NCBI GenBank assembly: GCA_030248295.1
Contig: JASANH010000908.1
Span: 372,001-436,000, forward strand
From: Mesodorylaimus sp. YZB2_4
Taxonomy: Eukaryota; Nematoda; Enoplea; Dorylaimida; Dorylaimidae
Length of the DNA: 64,000 nt
Reading direction: 5' to 3'
The notes under the pieces were generated by a model. That model saw only the letters and a list, made by a program, of their open reading frames with translations. It searched no databases and was not told the origin of the DNA. Shown here piece after piece: positions 1 to 10,652 of this stretch; position 1 is the stretch's first letter, and every line of letters starts with the position of its first letter. A program made the position numbers and the translations under genes.

Positions 1-95
1 AAAAGGATGCAGCATTGTGTTTGCAGAAGGCTTGGAGAGCCATGTAATAACCCCAGAAATATGACACCAACGCGCGTTTTTTTAGAGAATCCACA

Positions 96-452
96 ATGGC
101 ATCATCAATGGGATCTATTTCATTGTGTTTCATATTCCTGCTTGGTTTTCAACCAGTCGAAGGCATTATTTTCACTCAAACCGCATGCAACGCCTTTGCT
201 GTGGCATGCTACAGCTTCGGCGGACTTGTGTTTGGAACAGTAACCCTGGGCCCTGGAGCTCCAGCCGCCGCTGTCACCTGCAGCAGCCTGCAAGGAATAT
301 GCATGGCGGTGGGGGCCGGCACGGCTGGCCTTACTACAGCCGCAAAATTAGCTCCACTTTTGGGAAAAGTAGCAGTTTCTGGAGGCGCTTTCTACGCTAT
401 CTCTTCGTTTTGCCCGCCATTGAGCTATCTGGCCAATTATTGGCCCTGGTGA
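96..452 (+). CDS. Small secreted Gly/Ala/Cys-rich hydrophobic protein
   Basis: A 118-residue single-exon protein. Residues 1-23 are a clear signal peptide (hydrophobic core SLCFIFLLGF). The mature part is rich in Gly, Ala and Cys, with an ACNAFAVACY motif, a GPGAPAAAVTC stretch and five cysteines in all. It resembles a widespread family of short uncharacterised invertebrate proteins with paired CxxxxxxC motifs and two hydrophobic Gly/Ala helices; no biochemical role is known to me. A strong acceptor (seven T residues then AG, ending at 85) lies 10 nt before the ATG, which supports this start and suggests either a 5'UTR intron or trans-splicing. A polyadenylation signal follows at 619. Confidence 0.7.
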   Translation: MASSMGSISLCFIFLLGFQPVEGIIFTQTACNAFAVACYSFGGLVFGTVTLGPGAPAAAVTCSSLQGICMAVGAGTAGLTTAAKLAPLLGKVAVSGGAFYAISSFCPPLSYLANYWPW

Positions 453-618
453 TCAGTGTTCGGAAAAAGAGCTATTCTCATGCTCGCCACTTAGCGCCAC
501 ACGTTTATTGAAAGATCAATCGTTATGCGAGCATTATTTGATGGAAACATGATATTTTGTAGAATATTTGTTATGCACCCGCGTGTTTTTGTGTTTTATT
601 CATTATCAGTGTGCACTG

Positions 619-624
619 AATAAA
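619..624 (+). terminator. Polyadenylation signal AATAAA
   Basis: A canonical AATAAA lies 167 bp after the stop codon of the small secreted protein, in A/T-rich sequence. It is the likely 3' processing signal of that transcript. Confidence 0.5.
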
Positions 625-1979
625 GTACGAGAACAAACAAATGAGAGTGGTTGCTTCTTCGATGGGGTGCCCAGTGTTGGCGCAGTGCACGATGGGTTGT
701 GGAGTCGAGCTACATACGGGTGTTCAGTATGACGCTGGCGCACACATACTCCACGATGTTTGTCTGTGTCCCAGTAGAATCGCCCTTCTGAAGCGAGGAA
801 ACTTCGATCGGTGGACTAAAAGAAGATTATAAGAGTAGGGTTTCTGTCCCTACTGATTGTGAGATGCCCCACTGCGTCAGCTAGAAAAATTGACTCACGG
901 AGATGGAAAAGGCAATAGGTACTGTACTGTAGTTCAAAGGACCCTTTCGTCGGCAGTGTGCGCTGTCGCCCTCCCTTTCGTTTGCAAGTGGTATCCTCAA
1001 CGCTCCCTTTAGCTGACAGGACCCTGTGGGGCGCCCTTTCGACCGCCCTGTCGCGTGCCATTTCAATACAGTAAGATCGTTTCTTGGTCTTTTTGATGGC
1101 GTTAAATCACAAATAATCGAAATATGAATGGAAATTGAGCAAGTGACGGCGAAAGGGGAACTTTTCTGGCAGATCAGAATGGAGAATGGTCTCCGTTTCG
1201 TAAACTAGTCCCCATTCCTTTCTTTTAATGATTATAACACTATACATACGATTCCTTCAGTTGCGGGCAGAAAGATAAGCAATAATATAATAATAATAAA
1301 AAAAGAAACGTATCAGCGCGAACATAGGAGATTAGTGAACAAAATATAAGAAGTTACAGAAAGCATCATTGCCCTAGTCATCGATGACGATGACGGCTAC
1401 AGTTGCGTGAAAAGGTTGCACCTTCAACCGTAACTTCGTCGATGCAAGTTCATTTAAATTTGATTTTGCAGCCTTTTCACGTTTTAGCTTATCAGTATTC
1501 AATTCAAGGACTTTTCGCATATTGCTAGTTTTCTTTTCACGAGCTGTAAGAGTGTTCTGCTTACGACTGTGGAAGGCGCGATCGCTGATTTTGACCTTGG
1601 TTGGCGACGTTATTCAGAGATCTTTTGGTGCCTAAAATAAGGTCGTTCGGCGTAGCGACTACGAGTCAGGTTAATACTATTCCTGAAAAGCGTACCTGAT
1701 AAAAATGATCGACACGAATGCTGATTTCTTATCAAATAAACAATAATCAACGTAGACTGATTCCACTCGAGATGACAATTCGATAAGCGGCCCCAACCAA
1801 AGGTGAATCGAGGCATTTATTTTCATTTGCTGAAGTTCTTTATCGTGCAGATGAGCGCAATGCTGAAAGATTTAGCAAAAACACATTTGTCAGTCATCCC
1901 CCATCAAAACACTGTAAAGTCTTCTGCACTTTCCAAAATCCTGACTGACCAATCTGAGGCAGAGCAGACCTTGGAAAGC
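625..1979. other. Intergenic, no gene seen
   Basis: About 1.35 kb with only short open frames that lack family similarity or splice context. I see no RNA gene. The right end grades into a repeat whose left border I could not place. Confidence 0.4.
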
Positions 1980-2211
1980 GGGGACTTTGTTTGCTAATTG
2001 GTGACTAAGTCTCTGCTTTATTGCTTGCATGATTTTGAGTGCAATGATAAATACTGCGCAAAAAAGTTTTTGGCTCTTTATTTGCTGGCTGGCTACTTGC
2101 GATGGTTTGTAGGTCATCTATAGCGAATTAAAAGTGAAAAAAACACTGAAAATCCCGGTCCCAGTCCCGGCCGGGATTGAGCGAGTCCCGATCCCGATCC
2201 CGAACGAACGC
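1980..2211. repeat. Partial MITE of the GCGTTCGTTCGGGATC family
   Basis: The segment matches, in inverse orientation, the left half of the complete element at 31031-31446. It ends in GATCCCGAACGAACGC followed by TA, the same terminus and dinucleotide as the complete copy. Shared internal blocks include TGCAATGATAAATACTGCGC and GCGAATTAAAAGTGAA. The left terminal repeat was not found, so this copy is truncated or diverged. Confidence 0.7.
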
Positions 2212-2213
2212 TA

Positions 2214-3635
2214 CAACCATCTCTGCTCTGACCAACAATGATCTGAGAAATGTCTCACCTGGGCGGAAAAGATTGCTTAATGCTTAGTTCGCCTAGAAGC
2301 GGACTGTCCAGCCTTGAAAATGTCGGTGATACTGCACGCTGATGGGAAGCCAAAGCTGCTTGCAAACTGTCGTCGGCCTCTCGGGCGCCTATGAAAAAAG
2401 TTAATTATAGTTCAGGTAACAGCAAAGTGAATAAATGCGCAATGTTTAGATAATTACACAGTAGCGCAGGAAGACCCAGCTTTGTCATGCCAGGAAAGGT
2501 GAAAGGTGACAAATATTCTGCGAAAGGTAAACGCGCCAGCATAAGAGATCTGATTAGTGAGATGAGATGAGAAGTCAATAAATGAAATATGAGATGTAAT
2601 GTACAGTAATTTGATGAGATATTATAGAGAATTAGTAATCAACATGACTGGCGCAGATATTTACTATTAGCGAAGCGGGTCTTTCGTACACGGAACATGT
2701 GAAAGCAGCTACTTACAGTATCTCGGAAAACGGAAATATCTTGGACTTTACAGTATATCATATCTGAAAGGAATCATGAAAGCTTTCAACAAATGACAAT
2801 CTATATTTTGAAGGATGTTTGTACGCACGATTGGTGGGTGTCCCGAAGGAATGCTGGCAGGGTGATCGGAGTTTATGGTCGAGCTGACCAACCACAGTTA
2901 CTCCCAAAGTGTAACTTGATACCTGAAGCGCCTTGGAAGCGCAAAGGGTATTCCAAAAATCAAAAAGCACTGGCGAGCCAGGAGCAAAGGCCAATACATC
3001 GGATAGAAAATACCTTTTGGGATAGGTGTTGCTGAGGATTCATGCGTCTTTGTTCAAAGGGCACGTTTACGAAGTTCGAATTTCAATATTTTCCACCATT
3101 TCTCAAATTGCGTGGGTGAGGAAAGGTCGCATGTTTCGGCGGGCCGATCGATTCCTCACTAGCAGATACAGTGAGAAGGGGATGCCAGCGCGGGAAAACC
3201 AAATGGACCCACTGCAACAGCGACCAAGAAACGTCTTTTGGGACGCACAGTCAATTATTGGTGGCGTGTATGTCGTAAAGACCGCACAGGTCTCGTTAGT
3301 CACGTGGCGAACCGTTTTTGGTCAATTATGTTGTGTGAATCGAGTCGAATAATCTCAGACCAGCATGGAGCTAACGAGGTCTCTATGCCCCAAAGGATCT
3401 TCCTCTGAAAGTAATTTCAAATAATCATAATACAGTGTAGCCCCTGGGGAAGCTCAAGAAATGACGGTAGATTAGGTTCAGAGTCTTCAATCATTGAGAC
3501 AAAATATGTCATAATTATATGAAGTAATAATTTCTCTTACGCCAAGGTATACGTGCCATCTATACAGAATACGCTCAAAGTTTAACAGAACAAAGTTTAA
3601 CCCCAAAACAACCTAGCCTACCAGCCACATGAGCC
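2214..3635. other. Intergenic, no gene seen
   Basis: Open frames of up to about 108 codons occur around 2.8-3.35 kb on both strands, but they overlap one another and show no domain, signal peptide or splice pattern. I could not support a gene here. Confidence 0.35.
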
Positions 3636-4958
3636 TTATTTCCGATATCCCTCGCTACCTATTGCAATACCCGCAGTCCTTTTAGTCCTTTCCACAACTA
3701 AGCTCGCCACTTTCTCTGCTATAAAAACGCAAATGCAGAATATGATAAACGACGTATACACAACAAATACGCCACTATAATTCTTTATCGTTGCCGGTTT
3801 CAATGTGTAGGGTGGGCACAACTGCTTATATTGCAGATATGTCTCGGCTTCCAATCGTTCTAATACATTTCGCAACCTGCCAGTAGCCCTGTTGAACCCC
3901 TTTCTCAGCTTAGAATCTTTCTTGAAAATGAACCCACCCCACGAACTGCCGCTGTCCAAAAACACTAGTGTCAAGTCGCAGTTGTCAGTGACCAGTTGCA
4001 AAGCGAAGTAATAAGTGGTCACATAAACGTAGCCGCCTTCTTGCAGTAGGGCATTGGCCTTGGAAAAGTTCTTGACCACTCGCAAAGGATTTTTGTGGAG
4101 AGCTTCTCGAACCTGTCGAAAGTGATCAGTGTCAGAGTGATTAACAAAATCGAAATAAGAAATCTGGGCCGAATCGGACATCATGGTCAATGAACCTCGT
4201 CTGATCAAATCTACCAGCTCAGACGTGGTCCGAAATGGAGTCTCCTTGGCTGAGCTGGCGATTTGATTATAGATGACATTCTGGTACAGATTTGACATCA
4301 TGATAGCCAGGGCGGAAAGGAGTATAAACAATGTCCCTTTCGACACGAGACGAGGATGCAAGTCTAGGCGATCCTGCTGCAGTACGTAAGCCCCTTTCTC
4401 ATAAACAGATTCGATGAATAACTGAAAAAAGTGTAACACCCGATTTCGATCGTTGGCCGTGGACATGACCCACTTGCTGCAGGTCCATGAAAAACATAAT
4501 AGTAGGGCCGTAATGAACAAGGCGATCCAAACTTGTCCACCGTACCCATCCACTAGAATTCTAGCGGCGTCACTCGGTGTTACCAGATCACCTAATTTGA
4601 CCACAAAAGCGTACCTCACATCGTAAAAAGGATCAGTGAACAAAAAATGCTCCACTCTTTGAGCTGTATAAGCTGTGAATAGAGCGATACTATCTATACT
4701 ACCATTGTGTACCATACCCAGCAGTCCTGTCCATGTACCGTTTCCAGCGTACGATCCGAGATTGTCACCCACTTGCTGAATCGTGTAGTTCAAATTCAAG
4801 TATTCCAAACACAGGGCGAAGAATTCGCAGGCTATCCCGGGTTGGGGACAACTCTCACTCGAATGAAGCCCATGTTTAGAGCATGGAAAAGCCAAAGGTG
4901 GGTTAACATACACGCCTACTTTCACTTCGGTGTCGCCGGGCTTCCACATTCTCACTGT
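3636..4958 (-). CDS. Ionotropic glutamate receptor-like channel, 3' part
   Basis: One long exon encodes about 440 residues with the layout of an ionotropic receptor ligand-binding and channel region. S1 contains WTGLLGMVHNGSIDSIALF followed by AQRVEHFLFTDPFYD, the usual W-x-G-(x)n-D and R-(x)n-F(S/T)xP signature. Membrane segments follow: VWIALFITALLLCFSW, then VSKGTLFILLSALAIMM in the M3 position, and VFVVYTSFIIFCICVFIAE near the C-terminus, with S2 (TTSELVDLIRRGSLTMMSDS) between the last two. The M3 gate motif SYTANLAAF of classical receptors is replaced by MMSNLYQNV, so this is a divergent IR or orphan GLR type. The exon starts at a good acceptor (TTTTGTCAG); one or more 5' exons with signal peptide are missing and I could not identify them upstream. 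It ends with TAA. Confidence 0.8.
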   Translation of the reverse strand, partial: TVRMWKPGDTEVKVGVYVNPPLAFPCSKHGLHSSESCPQPGIACEFFALCLEYLNLNYTIQQVGDNLGSYAGNGTWTGLLGMVHNGSIDSIALFTAYTAQRVEHFLFTDPFYDVRYAFVVKLGDLVTPSDAARILVDGYGGQVWIALFITALLLCFSWTCSKWVMSTANDRNRVLHFFQLFIESVYEKGAYVLQQDRLDLHPRLVSKGTLFILLSALAIMMSNLYQNVIYNQIASSAKETPFRTTSELVDLIRRGSLTMMSDSAQISYFDFVNHSDTDHFRQVREALHKNPLRVVKNFSKANALLQEGGYVYVTTYYFALQLVTDNCDLTLVFLDSGSSWGGFIFKKDSKLRKGFNRATGRLRNVLERLEAETYLQYKQLCPPYTLKPATIKNYSGVFVVYTSFIIFCICVFIAEKVASLVVERTKRTAGIAIGSEGYRK

Positions 4959-6102
4959 CTGACAAAAGAAATATTTTTTCAATGTCTTGTCCGTCTTTCT
5001 CGAGGAAATATATGAAACATGAAGAACGGAAATGAACCGGTGTTGCTAGATTGGTTGCTACCGGCAAAGCGGGTCGCCAGAAGGCTTCCCATGTCTTCAG
5101 GCGCTCCGACGGTTGGCTGGGACGATGGCATGACATCAAAGCGGTCCTTGCGAAGACCTCTACAATTTCAAACCGAATGTGACAATCGATGTCTTTTTCA
5201 CACGCTGGGTACAGTAGCAAAATGTGCCCCACCCCACTCGCAAGAGAGATGAGCTAGCGAGGAATCATGTTCTTGTGTAGGAGCAACAAAAAGTGGGTAT
5301 GTATTCAGGTTCAATAATGGTGATGTCCGAGTTTTCCCATGTGTGGTGTGCCGGGGACTGAAAAGTCTTCATATTGATTCATTCCTACTGCTTTTTTTGA
5401 AATATGTACTTTTCTACCAAACAAAGAGGCCTAGAAAGAGGGCATGTGTGTTCGAGCTCCATCGCTTTTCAATGTGCTCACGATATGTGCAAATGAAGAC
5501 CACGAGAACGGCCGAAATAAAATTTCTCGTTCTCATTATTCGAGCAAGCTTTTTGTTTACTTCCTCCCACTTTCTAAGTTTGGATTTCATCCCTTTTCCC
5601 ATTCTCTTGTTAGGTTTGCACGATCGAGTGAAAAAGAATCATCTCTAGCAGAAGAATGCGCGGTCGAGCAGCAAGAAGCAAGCCTAGTCCTTCATCAAAC
5701 TGGCAGTCGAATGGAGAATAGCAAACCAAAAGTTTCGGGTAAGCGTAGACTAGGAGCTTCATTGCCGTGCATTAGACACGCGACGAAACATAAACGGGCC
5801 TCTAGCACTCGTTCAGTAGCGACAGAAGATATGTGATCAATGAGCGCATATGACGAAGTTTAGCCAAGTGGCATCTCGAGCCAACATAATCATCAGTTTT
5901 AGGCCATAGGAGTCGAGTTGGCAACACTGGCATCGATGTCGGCCTAGCTAGCCTCAAAACTGCCCCGGTTCTACTTAGCTTATTCCAGCTGGGCTTCCTA
6001 GCTTTCGAACGTTTCGTAAATTTTTTGGTTACGCACCACTAAGCACAGGTCGACATTTGAAAGTCAGACCATACTTTGTTTGCCTATCGATTGCGTAATT
6101 AG
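4959..6102. other. Intergenic or 5' region of the receptor gene
   Basis: The missing upstream exons of the minus-strand receptor probably lie here, but no candidate shows a convincing signal peptide plus donor. An open frame of 130 codons on the plus strand (5444-5836) has no recognisable feature and is not annotated as a gene. Confidence 0.35.
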
Positions 6103-6108
6103 TCAAAA

Positions 6109-7725
6109 ATGGGGGCTGAGCAATCCTCGCGTCCGCAAGGCCCAGCTCAAAGTCAATATTTGATTCGAGTAGCCAATGATTTCCCATATTTCGTACTGTG
6201 CTTCCGAAAACCTTTGACAGCTACACTCATCTTGCACAATAAGGATGTGTTGACCAGTCTCGAACAGAGCGTACTCAAGCGATGGCCTAATGGAATAAAA
6301 AAAATTGTCCAAGCTAATCAAGATGGATCAGCCGAAGTGCAATTAGCTGAGGACTCATTTCGAACTTTAGCCGACTTATTAGAATTGGTCGGATTAAAAC
6401 CAGAGCTGGTATTTAATTTTAAACGATTCTTTTGCGCCGCTTTCAATGATTTTAAATCGATCGGTTGGAAAGTTGCTTTATGCACTGATACGTGGACTCG
6501 ATATCCGGCATTGAGCACTGTTCTGTTTCAACAATGCCCGCCGCCATCTAACTCGCAGACACAGATTTTTGCACTCAGTCTCTCATTCGAGGGCAACATC
6601 CTCTTGGTGAATGCCAGTGAGCGTCTGAAATCGATATTTCGAGAGATCATATCGAAAGCGTACCCGCCAGGTGTGTTGGAAGTGGTCAGCTATGGAACAG
6701 ATACTCGATATCGATTGGCCGGGAGTCCGTGGACTGCTTGGCCTGGTGATCAAAGTATTCGATTGGCTCGAAGAATGTTGCTGGAATGTTTTCGAAGTTT
6801 CAACGAGGAAGGTGCCAATTTCTACTGCGCTATGAATACTGCTGATTTCGGTGACACCATATTCTTTGAAGAAAACTTGGGACAGACGTCGGCGCACGGC
6901 AATGGGACTCGTTTTATGTGCCTAACTTTCTATAATGAGAATAAGATTCATCTGATCGCCCCATCCGATCTTAGCGAACGACTGTTGGAGATTGTCACCG
7001 ATGCGGTCACGACGTATTGGCATTTGGGTTTGAAAGCCTTAGTTCAATGTCCCGACGATCAAAGTTACGAGATCACTCTGAAAGGGACGCCTTTCATCGC
7101 CGTACCTGATGCGGACGGCGCCAAAACATCACCCGATGATTCGATGTGTTGGCAATCGCGGTTCTTCGTGTGTCATCTTTTTCAAAGTTTGTTAGCTCGA
7201 GGTGGCTGGGAAATCGAAGCCGCTTTTGACGCGCACAGGAAGAACTACGACAGCGCCACCTATATCCTCAAACAACGACCTAATGCGCAGACATCCATTT
7301 TACAACATTGTTGTTTATCGTTTGATCGCCTGAACCTGGTCCGCTTGGTCAATGATGGGAAAGGAGAGCTGGCCACTCTCGTGCGTCATGTGATCAGCGG
7401 TGCCTGGTCCAAAGGAGTGGTCAAAGAAGTTCATTTCGAGGATGTGAAAGGCTACGAATTCAAACTGTCTGGTCAACCTTGGTTCACGTGTTTGGATGGT
7501 CTATACGCCAATAGTCTGGACGGAATCGCAGCGCAAACTTTGGTTTGTCTTCTTTTTGGAGAATTGAAAAAGTGCAACTGGAAAGTTTCGGCATCAGTTC
7601 CAACTTGCTGCTTGACCTTGGGCAGAGGAAGGCACAAGCAGAGAACGACTGCTGACACGTGGATCTTAGTCAAGGAAACCGCTGGTGGTGGTTTGGAGGC
7701 AAGTCAGGGGACTGAAACAAATTAG
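6109..7725 (+). CDS. Protein of four tandem ~122-residue repeats
   Basis: A 538-residue intronless reading frame. Reading it by eye reveals four tandem copies of one domain, starting near residues 48, 171, 292 and 420. Each copy has a helix-like L-(x)2-(I/V)-(x)n-W/Y-(x)2-G(I/V/L) segment, then a strand ending in L-x-G-x-P-W/F (copies 2-4: LAGSPW, LKGTPF, LSGQPW), and closes with a (G/N)W-x-(V/I) motif near 122, 365 and 489 (an F in copy 2) followed by a strand that ends in ILKQR or ILVKE-like sequence. The N-terminus MGAEQSS fits an N-myristoylation signal, and no transmembrane segment is seen, so a membrane-tethered cytosolic protein is an inference. I do not recognise the family by name. 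An acceptor-like AATTAG ends 6 nt before the ATG, supporting the start. Confidence 0.75.
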   Translation: MGAEQSSRPQGPAQSQYLIRVANDFPYFVLCFRKPLTATLILHNKDVLTSLEQSVLKRWPNGIKKIVQANQDGSAEVQLAEDSFRTLADLLELVGLKPELVFNFKRFFCAAFNDFKSIGWKVALCTDTWTRYPALSTVLFQQCPPPSNSQTQIFALSLSFEGNILLVNASERLKSIFREIISKAYPPGVLEVVSYGTDTRYRLAGSPWTAWPGDQSIRLARRMLLECFRSFNEEGANFYCAMNTADFGDTIFFEENLGQTSAHGNGTRFMCLTFYNENKIHLIAPSDLSERLLEIVTDAVTTYWHLGLKALVQCPDDQSYEITLKGTPFIAVPDADGAKTSPDDSMCWQSRFFVCHLFQSLLARGGWEIEAAFDAHRKNYDSATYILKQRPNAQTSILQHCCLSFDRLNLVRLVNDGKGELATLVRHVISGAWSKGVVKEVHFEDVKGYEFKLSGQPWFTCLDGLYANSLDGIAAQTLVCLLFGELKKCNWKVSASVPTCCLTLGRGRHKQRTTADTWILVKETAGGGLEASQGTETN

Positions 7726-9172
7726 TTAGGCTCGAAAACAGTTGGTTGGAAGAATGGTGAAGCATGGAGCTTTATCAGTTCAATGATGTAGCTTATTGGA
7801 ATATGATATATACTGTAGTATGGCTTAGCTAGGCTTTCGTGGATAGTTCTATGGTCCAGGGAGTCATAATAGCTGTAATAATCTTTTTTTTAAACTGCGT
7901 CCCATTCTTGTCAATGGCACACATCAACACTCGTATCATTTGACTGGCGCTAGGTTCACAGTAGGTTCTCTGATAAGAGCTCAATCCTCTGTTGGCTCGT
8001 CCCATCTTCCATCAATAGGATATGATCAATTCCTGGGTGAATTGCCCAACAGCAAGCATTGAATCGGTGAAAAGAAGCACGAAATGTGCAAGCGATTAGT
8101 TCGAATCCTCCACCCATCTGGAATTCGTACATTGTTTATTGTAGACTGCTTCTTCGTGAACTGCGACGGGCTCGGCTTAGAGTACACACGACCATTGCTC
8201 CTGAAACGAAAAGCCAGATAAGATGTTAAGTAAAGGTAAATTAGCAGCGTACATCATCAGAGTTGGTGAAACCAATCGGACACTGCTGTATGCTTCAGTG
8301 CGAAACAGCAGGCAAATACATGCACAAAATACAATCCAAACGTGACGCGCCATCTAAAATCGAGCGAATGTGGTCCCGATTATCACTCTTCGGTTACCAA
8401 CTATGACCGTTATTTTAAGACAGCTCTTAAATAAAGAAGAGCTGGCACTGTCTTTTCTAACATTCCATCCGATGTTCACGGTATGCACACCCGGTTGATT
8501 AGGGGCCTTATCAAGGTGTAATCACGGGGGCAACATTCTACATTAATACATACGTGCGTTGTCACCCAAGCTAATTTGCAGCCTTGTCCCTTGTCTGCGT
8601 CAAGACTGAGTGAGCTTAAAATGGAGGGACCGCTTTTTAGTATACCTTGATGGATTAGGGCGTCGTCTGCCTCCCACCTGAACCCCTTCCATTCGAATCC
8701 TCTTCCTGTCGACTGCATTAAGATATTTTGAAAAAAACGACAACTCAACAGGTGTTCTCTCAACAGGCGTCGTACACCCACCAGTCAAAGCGTCATCCAA
8801 ACAAAGGTATCTAGAGTGCAAGGTCGATGTTTTCCCCACTTAGGCATGGTTACTGTATGGCACCACACCCGTACAATACCTGACCTCTAAAACGCACGGG
8901 AAAATTTTAAATTTGCGCATAAAAATTTTCACAGAAACGTTCTCGTTTTTGCGTTGGAATTGGTGTGTCGCATTCATAATGCGCCTATGGCAGATACTGG
9001 CCGAATCTGGGTCTCGCCTCATCCTCTCGTCTCGTCAACCGCGCTCCGGTCTCCGTGGTGAGGGTGGAGGACCTCGACGATGCGTGCAAAACTAAAGTAC
9101 ACAGCTGTTTGCTAGTGGTGTCAAAACTTTTCAGTGATTGCCCATTTGAGTTTGTGAGCAGCCAGTTATGAA
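7726..9172. other. Intergenic with repeat-like sequence
   Basis: No gene supported. Around 8090-8110 and 8690-8700 there are short TTCGAATCC box-B-like motifs of the kind seen in tRNA-derived repeats elsewhere in the window. Open frames at 8476-8839 on the minus strand have no features. Confidence 0.35.
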
Positions 9173-10413
9173 ATGGCATTGACCAAGGCAATGGGACTAA
9201 TGAGTGTATGGATTCTTATTCTGCTCTTCTGTATGTGATATCCAAACCGCCATACTATTTATAACTTCGACAAACATCCTAACTTTTTAGCTTTGGTCGC
9301 TAGTCAAGAATTTCCAGCCATGAATCTCGCTGATGGGTTTACCCTGCCGCCTATCGGTGGAGAATTAGCTGGACCAGTGGCATTAGAGAACTGGTCACCA
9401 GCAGGGGTCAATCCATCTTCTCGTCCATTCATGAATTCGAAATACACTGGAAATTTTGTGGATTGTTCTAGTGCTGCTACCACTTTGTGTAATCACGGAG
9501 CGTGGACCGATTTTGGATTAGCTATATCCGGGTTGATTCCGAAATATAGTCTGTGCACGTTAGTGGGACTGACTGACTCACCAAATTTGGACGCCTCTAG
9601 TTATTGCTGCTTTAGGAAATATTCTCCATCCACTTCGTGCATCTCATCGTCCTTAGCCCATTGCAATGCGACCCTCAGTGAGACCACCAACACAATGATG
9701 ATAGCTTTTGGACGCGTTGTGGTATCGTGGTGTTATGATGGCGGACTGAGACTCACTGGTACGATCGCACTGTGGCTCATGCTGTGTGCAGTTATGCTTG
9801 GTATCTTTATCATCGAATGCGATATCTCTCTCAGACAGGATGGTGACCTAGTATCTGTCCGTTTCAGCGATGGACACGTACGCCACGTGCTTAAGTGTGG
9901 CCATGTTCGACTCCCTGACTATTCGCAATTGCCTAACCCAAATCAATGACCCGAACGCTGTTGGCAAACCCGCTGTTACGAACGATGTGGTCGATCCGCA
10001 AAAGTCCATTTTAGCGTTACCTAAACTTTTTAATAACGTTATAGACACGTAGGTATCAAACATATTTGCGTGGTTTGTTTCCATTACCCTTCTCTTTTAT
10101 TAGGTATCAAAGCAGCACAATAGTGTGCATGCATTCATCGATAGCCGAAGCCTGTGGACAGGAAGTGGCCACCTTGGCTTTGGGACCAGCTATGGACGAG
10201 TTGAATGTACCAACACCTGGCCCATCCTTGTTGACCACAAGCCACGTTGAACAAAATCGGTCCGAGTTGGAAGAAAGCAATGATATTTTCTCAAGGAGCA
10301 GACAGTTTATGGACCATGGTGACTCTAGTTGTGCACCATTACTCGAGCCTAGTCGTGGTGCTTTGTTTGTTATTTTATTGACTTGTACATGGCTAGCCCG
10401 CACTGTTTATTGA
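9173..10413 (+). CDS. Cys-rich cell-surface protein, possibly GPI-anchored
   Basis: Four exons join in frame: 9173-9230, 9291-9800, 9868-10048 and 10104-10413, giving 352 residues. Exon 1 encodes a signal peptide (LMSVWILILLF). The extracellular part has many cysteines (DCSSAATTLC, SYCCFRKYSPSTSC, HCNAT, WCYDG) and a candidate N-glycosylation site. A hydrophobic stretch GTIALWLMLCAVML ends exon 2, and the protein closes with a short hydrophobic tail (GALFVILLTCTWLARTVY) resembling a GPI-attachment signal. All three introns are GT-AG. If intron 2 (9801-9867, 67 nt) is retained, the hydrophobic stretch lengthens into a proper transmembrane helix and the protein ends at 9949, giving a type-I membrane isoform. 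I do not recognise the family. It is convergent with the ShKT gene, 239 bp away. Confidence 0.65.
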
Positions 10414-10652
10414 TGACATGGCTGTATAGTACAATGGGAATAGCACAGTAAATTATGTGATTGGTGAGAAGGGAAGGGCTGTACTGAAGAGGGTAAATTA
10501 ATGAAAATGCATTCTACAGACATGAAAAATTGAGAAGCAACACGCACCAAAGTTTATCACGGAATGAATTAGTATGCCTGATGACTAATTCTATGAGTTT
10601 GGTACGAATTATGCCTAAAAAAGGAACGATAAGGTTGGCTAGGATTGATGAA

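Noticed and set aside
2758..3352. Open frames of 78-108 codons on both strands
   Set aside because: Mutually overlapping, no features, no splice context.
4959..4982. Extension of the ionotropic receptor to a start at 4982
   Set aside because: The codon there is TTG and the following bases are a pyrimidine-rich acceptor ending in CAG, so the true exon begins at 4958.
5444..5836. 130-codon open frame on the plus strand
   Set aside because: No domain, signal peptide or splice support; composition unremarkable, and it may overlap the 5' region of the receptor gene.
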